From Streptococcus infantis (GTDB lineage: Bacteria > Bacillota > Bacilli > Lactobacillales > Streptococcaceae): a stretch of 32,520 bases of DNA. The translations under genes were made by a program, and so were the position numbers. The first letter of the stretch is position 1; the number at the start of each line of letters is the position of its first letter. Below the pieces are notes generated by a model. The model saw only the letters and a list, made by a program, of their open reading frames with translations, had not been told where the DNA came from and did not search any database. The DNA lies in assembly GCF_019929575.1 (NCBI RefSeq), contig NZ_JAHZPU010000019.1, positions 1-32,520 on the forward strand, in the 5' to 3' direction. Of this stretch, positions 8,828 through 15,727 are shown one piece after another.

Positions 8828-11480
8828 AGTCCTCTTCAGCTTTTTTAGGTTGATAGGCTAGCATTCCTAAAGCAACAAAAATCATTACTGTAAAGATAAG
8901 GAAAATAATCTGACTATGAATATTACCTGTCATAGAAATGGTTTGTCGTAAACCTGAAACTGAATAACTCATAGGTAACCATGGATTAATAGTTTTAAAG
9001 AATTGATTCGTCAAAGCTAAAGGATAAGTTCCTGCACTTGATGCTAATTGAAGGAGTAATAAAATTAAAGAGAAGAAGGCGCCTAGGCGAGAATTCCAGG
9101 TTGTCAATGCTGTTACCATCGCCATGAAAGCAAGGCTGGTTAAAATTATCAAAGCTAAGGTTTTGAATTCATGTACTGCAGTAAGTCCAATTAAATGTAC
9201 TCCACCATAAACTAATACTCCTGCCAAACCAGCAATGATACCGTTAATTTCAAAGCGAGACTTAAACCAAGCCCAGCGACTTTCTGGATGGCGCCCAGAA
9301 GGCAATTTAGCAAAAATCATATTAGTTGAAATAGCAGCAACAAAAAGAGCAACTGATATCATATACGGAGCCATAGCAATCCCATTAACAGCAACTTGAT
9401 CCGTATCAGTTTTTGAAAGACTTAAAGGATCAGCCAGTAAGTCTGCATTTTTTGGTTCAGTTGAAGCCTTATTCAATTGTTTATCAGCATCTGTCAACCC
9501 TTGATTTAATTGACTTGAACCATCACTTAATTTTCCGAGTCCTGATTGTAAAATTTCAGATCCTTGAGCAAGTTGATCTGCTCCACTAGCTATTTTTTCA
9601 GAACCATTAGCCAGTTGATTTGCTCCTGAAACTAGCTGGTCTGATTTATCAGCTAATTGTTGAGAACCCGCTTGTAATTGATTAAATCCAGCAGTTAAAT
9701 CTGATGTTTTATTGTTTACTTGGTTGACACCTGATGCAAGTTTATCAATTCCTGTTGCTAATTCTGGCCCATTCGCTGCTAATTTAGCAGTAGCACCTGT
9801 CAATGTAGAAGATTTTTCTGTTAACTGATTAGAGCCTTGTAGCAACTTATTGAAACTTCCTGTCAAATTCGAATTTTTCGAACTCAACTGACTTGCTCCT
9901 AAAGCTACTTGATCTACAGATTTTGTATAGCTGTCAATACCAGATGCAAGAGCTTGACTAGCTGGCAATAACTGACCATCAATTGCTGTTTGAATCTGTG
10001 TTAATCCACTTGACAAACTTGTCAATGTTGAAGAAGCAGTTGGTAATAATTGACTTGAGTGATTCTTTAATTGAGTTAGACTATCTGTTTGAGTGGTTAC
10101 ATTTTCTAAAGAAGATTGTAACGTTTGAACTGTAGTTAAAATTGTTCGTGCTGACTCACTAGCAGAAGATGATTGATTAGAAACCACAGAAGTTATCTCT
10201 GCCTGTTGGTCAGGAGTTAAGCTTTGATAAGCACTCGTAGATTGAATAGCTGATAAAGTAGTTTCTTTTTCAGATTGATTTGAAGTAATGATGCTTTGTG
10301 CTGAATTTGCAATCGTTGATAGACTACTAGAAAGCTGGTTTGTTACTTGAGTTATCTCTCCATTATCTGCTGTTTGAATAGCTTGATTAAATTGCTCTAA
10401 ACTAGTTGCTAATTGTTTAATCTGATCTTTCTGTTGGTTTGCCCCATCTAATTGAGTAGAAAGTTCTTGAATACCTTGATTAAGTTGTGTTAATCCTGTA
10501 CGTAGAGTCTCTGATTTTGTAGAAATCTGATTTGCACCTGATGATAGACTTTGAACTCCATTTGTATAAGTATCAATACCAAGTGAAAATTGATTTAATC
10601 CTGAATTGAGTTGAGAAACACCACCTGTATAGGCTTGTGTGCCTGCATCAAGTTGAGTCAATCCTGATACCAGTGCCGGTGTCTGTGAATTCAGTTGGTT
10701 TAATCCATTATCAATTTGTGAAATAGCGCTGGTATATTGATTTAAACCAGTATTAAAATTACCAAGACCAAGATTTAACTGATTTACACCAGCTGTATAG
10801 GTTCCTAAACCTGTAGATAATTGATCAGCACCATTAGAAAATGTGAGACTCGATTGAGCTAAGGTTTGAAGATTGGTTGATAAGGTTTGACTCCCATCAG
10901 AAAGCTGATTCGAACCATCAGCCAACTGTAAACTTGCATTTGCCGCTTGAGATAAACCAAGTTTTAAATCCCCCATCTTATCAAATAAAGCTTTGGTATA
11001 AGATTGAGTAACTTTAGTAGCCACAGTCTGTTTGATTTGTGTCATGGCAGAATCACTCATCTTGCTAGCAATAAAACTATGACCACTTGATGTCTGATAG
11101 TCAATCGTCATCTGTTCAGGATGATTTGTAAGGATAGAAGAAGCTTTCTCAGAAAGATTACTTGGCAACGTTACGACCATGTAATAATCTCCATCCCGCA
11201 GTCCTCTTTCTCCCTCACCTTCATCTACAAAATGAAAATCCAAGCTATTACTATCTTTTAAATTAGACACCATGTCTTCACCAATAGTGAGTTTTTCATC
11301 ATTATAAGTAGCAGCTTGGTCCTTATTAACAATTGCTACAGGTAACTCCGAAAGTTTACCGTATGGATCCCACATTGATGATAAGAAAATGATATTGTAA
11401 AGAGCTGGAATTAAGGAAATTCCTATCATGACAATAATAAATGTCGGTTTTTTAAAGATTGCTTTCCATTCTTTAAACAT
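8826..11480 (-). CDS. YhgE/Pip-family membrane protein with a long repeat-rich ectodomain
   Basis: The 884-aa protein starts with a membrane helix (about 14-33, FIIVMIGISLIPALYNIIFL) followed by a YhgE-type extracellular domain (PVAIVNKDQ, SNLSEKASSI). Residues about 185-660 are a low-complexity coiled region of repeated 7-residue units such as DGSNQLSDG, SGANQLANG and SGADQLAQG. Five helices close the protein (about 695-880), as in ABC-2-type and MmpL-like membrane proteins. The family includes Lactococcus Pip (phage infection protein), and related proteins act in export or envelope functions. The actual substrate is unknown. It is divergent from a TetR-type gene across 128 bp holding TTGTCT repeats, so it is probably repressed by that regulator. 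Codon use looks native. It ends in a terminator shared with the yfhO-like gene. Confidence 0.85.
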   Translation of the reverse strand: MFKEWKAIFKKPTFIIVMIGISLIPALYNIIFLSSMWDPYGKLSELPVAIVNKDQAATYNDEKLTIGEDMVSNLKDSNSLDFHFVDEGEGERGLRDGDYYMVVTLPSNLSEKASSILTNHPEQMTIDYQTSSGHSFIASKMSDSAMTQIKQTVATKVTQSYTKALFDKMGDLKLGLSQAANASLQLADGSNQLSDGSQTLSTNLQTLAQSSLTFSNGADQLSTGLGTYTAGVNQLNLGLGNFNTGLNQYTSAISQIDNGLNQLNSQTPALVSGLTQLDAGTQAYTGGVSQLNSGLNQFSLGIDTYTNGVQSLSSGANQISTKSETLRTGLTQLNQGIQELSTQLDGANQQKDQIKQLATSLEQFNQAIQTADNGEITQVTNQLSSSLSTIANSAQSIITSNQSEKETTLSAIQSTSAYQSLTPDQQAEITSVVSNQSSSASESARTILTTVQTLQSSLENVTTQTDSLTQLKNHSSQLLPTASSTLTSLSSGLTQIQTAIDGQLLPASQALASGIDSYTKSVDQVALGASQLSSKNSNLTGSFNKLLQGSNQLTEKSSTLTGATAKLAANGPELATGIDKLASGVNQVNNKTSDLTAGFNQLQAGSQQLADKSDQLVSGANQLANGSEKIASGADQLAQGSEILQSGLGKLSDGSSQLNQGLTDADKQLNKASTEPKNADLLADPLSLSKTDTDQVAVNGIAMAPYMISVALFVAAISTNMIFAKLPSGRHPESRWAWFKSRFEINGIIAGLAGVLVYGGVHLIGLTAVHEFKTLALIILTSLAFMAMVTALTTWNSRLGAFFSLILLLLQLASSAGTYPLALTNQFFKTINPWLPMSYSVSGLRQTISMTGNIHSQIIFLIFTVMIFVALGMLAYQPKKAEED

Positions 11481-11481
11481 A

Positions 11482-11585
11482 TTGTCTCCTTTTTTAAACT
11501 ACTTGTCTAAATTTTTGATATAATAGATTATACATAAAAAAATTAAAAAGACAAGATAAAAAATCCGTTTTTAAACACATTGTCT
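11482..11585. promoter_or_regulatory. Divergent promoters and TTGTCT operator repeats between the yhgE-like and TetR genes
   Basis: Back-to-back -10 elements face outward: TATAAT at 11519-11524 (rightward, with extended TG) and at 11532-11527 (leftward). The motif TTGTCT occurs at 11482-11487, 11503-11508 and 11580-11585, and inverted as AGACAA at 11549-11554. Copies 2 and 3 flank the two -10 boxes symmetrically. This is the layout expected for a TetR-type repressor controlling itself and its neighbour. The assignment to this regulator is inference. Confidence 0.6.
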
Positions 11586-11608
11586 AAAAATGTTCATATG
11601 GAGGGAAC

Positions 11609-12151
11609 ATGCAAGAAAGTAATAAACGATTAAAAACCAAGCGCATTATCGAAAATGCCATGGTAGAATTATTGATGGAACAACCATTCGATCAGATTAC
11701 AACTGTTAAATTAGCACAAAAAGCTGGAATTAGCCGCTCCAGTTTCTATACTCATTACAAAGATAAATACGATATGATTGAACATTACCAAAGTAAACTA
11801 TTTCATACCTTCGAATATATCTTTCAAAAACATGCTAATCACAAACGAGATGCTATTCTAGAAGTATTTGAATACTTGGAATCAGAACCGCTTCTAGCAG
11901 CTCTTTTATCTGAAAATGGAACCAAGGAAATTCAAAATTTCCTGAGAAATAAGCTTCACATCCTACTGAGCACGGACCTTCAAAAACGTTTTATGCAACT
12001 CAAACTAAATGAAGTAGAATTAGAATACAGTAGCGTCTATCTAACAAATGCTCTCTTTGGAGTCTGTCAAACCTGGATTGCCCACGGAAAAAAAGAAAGT
12101 CCACAAGAAATCACGGACTTTTTGATGAAAATGTTAGGGGATACAAATTAA
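11609..12151 (+). CDS. TetR/AcrR family transcriptional regulator
   Basis: The 180-aa protein has an N-terminal TetR helix-turn-helix at about residues 10-55. It shows the usual order: a leading helix (TKRIIENAMVELLMEQPFDQ), then TTVKLAQKAGISRSSFYTHY, then KDKYDMI. The C-terminal half (about 70-175) is helical and resembles the ligand/dimer domain of DhaS-like TetR proteins; no ligand can be inferred. The ATG has a strong GGAGGG site. It is transcribed divergently from the YhgE/Pip-type gene, and repeated TTGTCT motifs lie between them, so its most likely target is that gene plus itself. No terminator is visible right after it; about 170 bp of apparently non-coding DNA follows before the tRNA terminator. 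Confidence 0.88.
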   Translation: MQESNKRLKTKRIIENAMVELLMEQPFDQITTVKLAQKAGISRSSFYTHYKDKYDMIEHYQSKLFHTFEYIFQKHANHKRDAILEVFEYLESEPLLAALLSENGTKEIQNFLRNKLHILLSTDLQKRFMQLKLNEVELEYSSVYLTNALFGVCQTWIAHGKKESPQEITDFLMKMLGDTN

Positions 12152-12324
12152 TAAAAAGCTCTATAATAGTTATAGGAAATCAAACCCCTATGGATATTAT
12201 GGAGCCTATTTTGTTGTTCTTATTAGGCTAAGGCAATACAATTTTCTTAGTTTTATTTTCGGACAAAAATCATTCTTTCTCAATATATTGAATATGCCTC
12301 CCCTCATTACATCGAACAAAGAAT
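12152..12324. other. Intergenic stretch, possibly a dispersed-repeat relic
   Basis: I find no gene here. The plus-strand frame from 12153 is open for 70 codons (including NPYGYYGAYFVVLIRLRQYNF) but has no start codon with a ribosome site, and it runs through the tRNA terminator, so I do not call it coding. It gives me the impression of a sequence that recurs in mitis-group genomes near insertion elements. I could not verify this. Confidence 0.3.
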
Positions 12325-12356
12325 CAAAAAAGGAACACCAAATTAGTGTTCCTTTC
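12325..12356 (-). terminator. Terminator of the tRNA-Glu/tRNA-Asn unit
   Basis: A 10-bp stem AAAGGAACAC/GTGTTCCTTT with a 7-nt loop is followed leftward by a T-run. It lies just downstream of tRNA-Asn. Confidence 0.9.
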
Positions 12357-12362
12357 ATCTGA

Positions 12363-12436
12363 CTCCGCCAGTAGGACTCGAACCTACGACATCATGATTA
12401 ACAGTCATGCGCTACTACCAACTGAGCTATGGCGGA
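12363..12436 (-). tRNA. tRNA-Asn (GTT)
   Basis: This is a 74-nt tRNA. The acceptor stem TCCGCCA/TGGCGGA is perfect, the D arm contains AGCTCAGTTGGTAG, the anticodon arm is CATGA-CTGTTAA-TCATG and the T loop is GGTTCGAGTCC. The anticodon GTT gives asparagine. CCA is not encoded. It lies 5 nt downstream of a decayed tRNA-Glu and appears to depend on that gene's promoter. Confidence 0.95.
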
Positions 12437-12441
12437 TTAAA

Positions 12442-12505
12442 TAGTCCGTACGGAATTCGAACCCGTGTTACCGCTATGAAAAGACGATTTCTTAACCAAC
12501 GGACC
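12442..12505 (-). pseudogene. Decayed tRNA-Glu (TTC)
   Basis: Read on the minus strand, both acceptor arms (GGTCCGT and ACGGACT) and the T loop GGTTCGAAT are those of tRNA-Glu, and the loop TTTTCAT still holds the TTC anticodon. The gene is only 64 nt against the usual 72. Compared with the intact copy that begins at 32487, it lacks 8 nt of the D arm (CAAGGGGT between GGT and TAAG). The anticodon stem is also damaged (TCGTC against AGCGG, with a C/A mismatch at the loop). It therefore should not fold as a working tRNA. The deletion is bounded by GGT repeats, which suggests replication slippage. Confidence 0.85.
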
Positions 12506-12528
12506 CTCTACCTGTAGCAGATATAACC

Positions 12529-12556
12529 ATTATATCAATTTATCAAAAATTGTCAA
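12529..12556 (-). promoter_or_regulatory. Promoter of the tRNA-Glu/tRNA-Asn unit
   Basis: On the reverse strand, consensus TTGACA (12556-12551), 16 nt and consensus TATAAT (12534-12529), directly after the comE stop codon. It is intact although the first tRNA is decayed, which fits the need to transcribe tRNA-Asn. Confidence 0.85.
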
Positions 12557-13309
12557 TTACTTTTTTTGGTTTTTAGCCATTAGTTCTCTCAATTTTTTTG
12601 TTTTTAGACGAGAGATAGGACAACGATGATCTTCATAAAATACAACTTCCATTTTTTTACGATCAATTTCTCTCACATTACCAATATTGACTAAAAATGA
12701 CTTGTGAGCTAGATAAAAACGTTGGGTTTCCTTATCCTTTTCTTGAATATCTGTCATTGTTCCATAGAATTCTTTTGCAAAATTCTTACCTACAATCCGT
12801 AATTTATGAGAAGTTCCAGTTGTTTCAATGTAGAGAATATCATGATAAGGAATACAAAGATCATTTCCTTTATAACTATAATCAAAATAATCAACGACTG
12901 ATTGGTTTTCAAGTAAAGTAGTCTTAGTGTAAAGCACACAGTCGGCAACTCTATTTTTAAAAACTTGATCACTGGTTTCTTTATCAATGAAATCCAATGC
13001 TGAAACTTTGTATTTATAAGTCAAGGTAGCAAATTCAGATCGACTTGTAATAAAAACAATAATGGCATAAGGATTGCGGTGACGAATAAATTGAGCAACC
13101 TCAAATCCTTTTCTCTCAATCCCATTGATATCAATATCTAGAAAATAAAGCTGATTGACTTCATCATGCTCTACATATTCCATAAATTCTCTTACTTTTC
13201 CTGTTGTTTTATAGGAGATAGGAATATTTGTTTCCTTAGAAATTTTATTTAGAGTTGTTTCCAACCTTACTTGGTGTTCTATAATATCTTCTAAAATCAA
13301 TACTTTCAT
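12557..13309 (-). CDS. comE: Competence response regulator ComE
   Basis: ComE is the LytTR-type response regulator that, once phosphorylated by ComD, turns on comCDE, comX and other early competence genes. The 250-aa length equals that of pneumococcal ComE. The receiver domain (about 1-125) has the acidic pocket LILED and the phospho-acceptor Asp58 (LYFLDID). The LytTR DNA-binding domain covers about 145-245 (GNDLCIPYHDILYIET, HKSFLVNIGNVREID, RCPISRLK). It overlaps comD by 4 nt, so the two are translationally coupled. The strong tRNA promoter starts right after its stop codon, and I see no terminator between them. A likely binding site lies upstream of comC. Confidence 0.96.
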   Translation of the reverse strand: MKVLILEDIIEHQVRLETTLNKISKETNIPISYKTTGKVREFMEYVEHDEVNQLYFLDIDINGIERKGFEVAQFIRHRNPYAIIVFITSRSEFATLTYKYKVSALDFIDKETSDQVFKNRVADCVLYTKTTLLENQSVVDYFDYSYKGNDLCIPYHDILYIETTGTSHKLRIVGKNFAKEFYGTMTDIQEKDKETQRFYLAHKSFLVNIGNVREIDRKKMEVVFYEDHRCPISRLKTKKLRELMAKNQKK

Positions 13310-14625
13310 ATCAGTTCCCTCTTAAATCTAATTACTTGTTTAAATACATCATTATCAATTTCTGTTTCTAAAATAACATTGTCATATTTTCCTAAAATTT
13401 CTTTAACATTATTAAGTCCAAGTCCTCTATGTCTTCCTTTAGTTGAAAATCCTAATTCAAATAAATCTTCGGATTTTACCTTTCTTTTTTTACAAGAGTT
13501 TTGGATGACAACTAGAGTTTCAAGATCCAACTTGATAATAGCTACCTCTAGTTGTTTCTGATAGCTTTCAACTGCTCCCTCAACGGCATTATTGAGAAGA
13601 ACACTCATCACGCGCACCAAATCTAACAATTCCATGGACAAAGGAGTAATGACATCTTTTACCTCTAGTGTATACTCTACATCATTAGTTTTCGCATTCA
13701 CAATAGATTGTGCAATCAAACTACGAAGGGCTGAATCCTCAATATTATTCAAATCGAAATAGGTATACTTATCTGAACGTAATTTTTGATTCGCCTTTAC
13801 AAGAACTTCACTGTAAACCCTGTCAATTTCTTGTAAATCTTTACTTTCGATCGCCATTCTTAAGCTGACAAGCATTCCTGTATAGTCATGACGAAAACCA
13901 CGAATTTCATTATATAAGGAAACAATCTCATCCGTGTAAGTTTGCAAGTGTTTTTGCTCAAACTTCTTTTGTTCCAATTCAATTTCTTTTTCTATCTGAA
14001 CTTTATGAGAATTCATGGAGAAAAAAGTCAAAAGTAGGCCAACAAAAACAATGGATGATAAAATACTTCCAAAACCATTTAAGTGACGAATCGTACTCAC
14101 AATATCTGAAGTGAAAGAGACAACGTGTAGAAAAATAAATGCAAAGAGCACTTTCTTCAGAAAAGGATATAGATAGTCTTTATCAAAATATTTAAATTCG
14201 AGATGGAAATAAGACACAACAACTTTAATAACCAAATAAGTTAAGATCAGGATAAATAGAGAAAAATAATTGTTATACTTCAATGCAAACTCATCTCCTG
14301 TAATAGATGATAAGGTTACTGATAAAAAGTTATTAGTACTATTATATAAAAGAGAAAATAATAGACTGATAAAAATTCCCTTAGATTTCTCATACTTCTT
14401 AAATCCAACAAAGTAACCAAATAGGAGGAAAGGAAATAAAAATTTAGACAAACTAAAACTATCTAATTTCAAGAAATAGAGAATTATTTCCAATACTAAT
14501 GGTATTAGAAATATATAAAGACTAAAAAAATATTGGTCTTTTCTAGTTGCTTTACAAACCCATTCATGAATTTTACTAATAATAAAAACATAAACAATAG
14601 CAATTACTAATCCGAATAAATTCAT
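13306..14625 (-). CDS. comD: Competence histidine kinase ComD
   Basis: ComD is the membrane receptor for the competence-stimulating peptide. The 439-aa protein has about six or seven hydrophobic helices over residues 1-205, which form the peptide-sensing part. A coiled linker follows (EKEIELEQKKFEQKHLQTY), then the kinase core of the HPK10 group. The phospho-accepting histidine is His246 (IRGFRHDYTGM). The N box is VLLNNAVEGAVES and the G box is GRHRGLGLNNVKEIL. It starts 22 nt after comC with an AAAGGTGGG site and overlaps comE by 4 nt. The sensor part of ComD co-varies with the pheromone type in this group, so it should match the unusual ComC encoded here. Confidence 0.96.
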   Translation of the reverse strand: MNLFGLVIAIVYVFIISKIHEWVCKATRKDQYFFSLYIFLIPLVLEIILYFLKLDSFSLSKFLFPFLLFGYFVGFKKYEKSKGIFISLLFSLLYNSTNNFLSVTLSSITGDEFALKYNNYFSLFILILTYLVIKVVVSYFHLEFKYFDKDYLYPFLKKVLFAFIFLHVVSFTSDIVSTIRHLNGFGSILSSIVFVGLLLTFFSMNSHKVQIEKEIELEQKKFEQKHLQTYTDEIVSLYNEIRGFRHDYTGMLVSLRMAIESKDLQEIDRVYSEVLVKANQKLRSDKYTYFDLNNIEDSALRSLIAQSIVNAKTNDVEYTLEVKDVITPLSMELLDLVRVMSVLLNNAVEGAVESYQKQLEVAIIKLDLETLVVIQNSCKKRKVKSEDLFELGFSTKGRHRGLGLNNVKEILGKYDNVILETEIDNDVFKQVIRFKRELI

Positions 14626-14647
14626 TATTTCCCACCTTTATTTTTAC

Positions 14648-14782
14648 TTACTTTCTTTTTGGAAAAAGAAAATTATTTATTGTATATGGAGGTCTCCATT
14701 CCCCACCTCTGATTTCCTGCAGTTCTTTTTCGTTCAATTCTTGGAAATCTTTCATTTGAGCAAAATCTGTATTCTTTTTCAT
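14648..14782 (-). CDS. comC: Competence-stimulating peptide precursor ComC
   Basis: This small gene (44 aa) encodes a double-glycine leader, MKKNTDFAQMKDFQELNEKE continuing LQEIRGG, cleaved and exported by ComAB in this family. The predicted mature pheromone is the 17-residue EWRPPYTINNFLFPKRK. It keeps the pattern of mitis-group CSPs: an acidic first residue, Arg at position 3, a hydrophobic middle and a basic tail (F-P-K-R-K). It is not any of the pneumococcal or common S. mitis/oralis types I remember. The ATG has an AGGAG site 8 nt upstream. It is the first gene of comCDE, under a promoter with a two-repeat ComE site. Confidence 0.95.
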   Translation of the reverse strand: MKKNTDFAQMKDFQELNEKELQEIRGGEWRPPYTINNFLFPKRK

Positions 14783-14807
14783 AATATAAACTCCTATAAT
14801 GTTTTTC

Positions 14808-14825
14808 TTGTAAATTAACTTACAA
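14808..14825. repeat. Inverted repeat in the comC leader
   Basis: TTGTAA-ATTAAC-TTACAA lies between the comC -10 box and its ribosome site, close to the expected transcription start. It resembles the palindrome upstream of the ABC-F gene (4464-4482). It could bind a regulator or form a small 5' hairpin. Confidence 0.4.
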
Positions 14826-14829
14826 AAAT

Positions 14830-14896
14830 ATTATATAAAATCTACGATACCTATAGAGAATTATTTCTCAAATGCTCAAATTTTATTCTGAAATGT
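14830..14896 (-). promoter_or_regulatory. comCDE promoter with ComE-binding direct repeats
   Basis: On the reverse strand, ACATTTCAG (14896-14888) and GCATTTGAG (14875-14867) are two imperfect 9-bp repeats separated by exactly 12 bp, the known architecture of ComE sites. A -10 TATAAT (14835-14830) follows 31 bp after the second repeat, close to the pneumococcal spacing. No good -35 is present, as expected for an activated promoter. Confidence 0.88.
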
Positions 14897-14905
14897 CAAA
14901 TTTTT

Positions 14906-14935
14906 ACAAAAAAAGCTGGGATTTTTTCCCAGCTT
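14906..14935 (-). terminator. tRNA-Arg terminator
   Basis: A stem AAGCTGGGA/TCCCAGCTT with a T/A loop is followed leftward by a T-run. It separates tRNA-Arg from the comC promoter 10 bp further on. Confidence 0.88.
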
Positions 14936-14947
14936 ACGATTTAACAC

Positions 14948-15021
14948 TGATCCCAGCAGGATTCGAACCTGCGACCGTTCGCTTAGAAGGCGAATGCTCT
15001 ATCCAGCTGAGCTATGAGACC
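14948..15021 (-). tRNA. tRNA-Arg (TCT)
   Basis: This is a 74-nt cloverleaf. The acceptor is GGTCTCA/TGGGATC with two G-U pairs, the D arm contains AGCTCAGCTGGATAGAGC, the anticodon arm is TTCGC-CTTCTAA-GCGAA and the T loop is GGTTCGAATCC. The anticodon TCT reads AGA/AGG. CCA is not encoded. As in pneumococcus, it sits directly upstream of comC. Confidence 0.95.
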
Positions 15022-15064
15022 TTACTAATCTATCTTATCAAAAAAAGCTAGCTTAGTCAATCAT

Positions 15065-15544
15065 CTATTTATGATAGGGAGAGCCCTGTTGAATCGAAAA
15101 CGCTCTATAAATTTGTTCTACTAAGACTAATCTCATTAGTTGATGAGGAAGCGTCAATCTCCCAAAACTAACAGAGAGATTGGCTCTTTTTTTCACCTCT
15201 GGAGATAGTCCTAAACTCCCACCAATGATAAAAGTGATTGTCGAAAATCCATTGATAGAAGCCCTTTCAAGCTGCTTACTGAACTCTTCAGAAGAAAAAG
15301 TGGTTCCTTCAATAGCTAAAACAACTACAAAATCACGTTCCCCTACTTTAGCAAGAATGCGGTTCCCTTCCAACTCCAAAATCTTTTGATTTTCAGATTC
15401 GCTGGCCCGATCTGGTGTTTTTTCATCAGCCAACTCAATCATTTCTAGATTAGCAAATCGTGAAATTCTCTTGGAGTATTCTGCTATGCCATCTTTGAGA
15501 TATTTTTCTTTCAGTTTTCCAACTGTTACCACTTTAATTTTCAT
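15065..15544 (-). CDS. rlmH: 23S rRNA (pseudouridine(1915)-N3)-methyltransferase RlmH
   Basis: RlmH methylates pseudouridine 1915 in helix 69 of 23S rRNA using SAM. The 159-aa length and the whole sequence fit the SPOUT family. The knot region holds [17 protein letters not shown], and the invariant C-terminus reads [31 protein letters not shown] (given here in two pieces: [17 protein letters not shown] and [10 protein letters not shown]). There is no proper ribosome site: only GAAGA immediately before the ATG, and an extended -10 (TGTTAGAAT) lies just 7 nt upstream. The message may therefore be nearly leaderless. It is divergent from htrA across a region holding DnaA boxes. Confidence 0.96.
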   Translation of the reverse strand: MKIKVVTVGKLKEKYLKDGIAEYSKRISRFANLEMIELADEKTPDRASESENQKILELEGNRILAKVGERDFVVVLAIEGTTFSSEEFSKQLERASINGFSTITFIIGGSLGLSPEVKKRANLSVSFGRLTLPHQLMRLVLVEQIYRAFSIQQGSPYHK

Positions 15545-15550
15545 TCTTCT

Positions 15551-15559
15551 ATTCTAACA
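15551..15559 (-). promoter_or_regulatory. rlmH promoter (extended -10)
   Basis: TGTTAGAAT on the reverse strand, with TAGAAT at 15556-15551. The predicted transcription start falls on or beside the rlmH start codon at 15544. Confidence 0.5.
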
Positions 15560-15581
15560 TATTCACACTAAATTTCACATC

Positions 15582-15644
15582 TTATTCACAGATAAGATTT
15601 TGAAAAACTTCAATAAATTCACAGGTTTTCGAAAGTTATCCACA
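15582..15644. other. DnaA boxes between rlmH and htrA
   Basis: One perfect box, TTATCCACA (15636-15644), and one single-mismatch box, TTATTCACA (15582-15590). A further AATTCACAG and the inverted TTTTCACAA sequence around 15646-15654 are weaker. They form an outlying DnaA-binding group about 2.2 kb left of dnaA. Confidence 0.7.
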
Positions 15645-15665
15645 AGTTGTGAAAAACTTTTTGTT

Positions 15666-15698
15666 TTTAAGCTTGGATTAAGCTAGCTATTTTATACT
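15666..15698 (+). promoter_or_regulatory. htrA promoter with CiaR direct repeat
   Basis: TTTAAG (15666-15671), 5 nt, ATTAAG (15677-15682) matches the CiaR consensus TTTAAG-N5-TTTAAG with one change. A -10 TATACT follows at 15693-15698, 10 bp after the second repeat, the spacing of CiaR-activated promoters. htrA is a known member of the CiaRH regulon in pneumococcus. Confidence 0.85.
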
Positions 15699-15727
15699 TT
15701 CATTGATAAAAAAACATGGAGGCTTCT

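Noticed and set aside
12153..12362. A 70-codon open frame between the TetR gene and tRNA-Asn
   Set aside because: It has no start with a ribosome site and runs through the tRNA terminator, so I do not call it a gene.
15716..15727. An earlier htrA start at ATG 15716
   Set aside because: That ATG overlaps the GGAGG site which serves the ATG at 15728.
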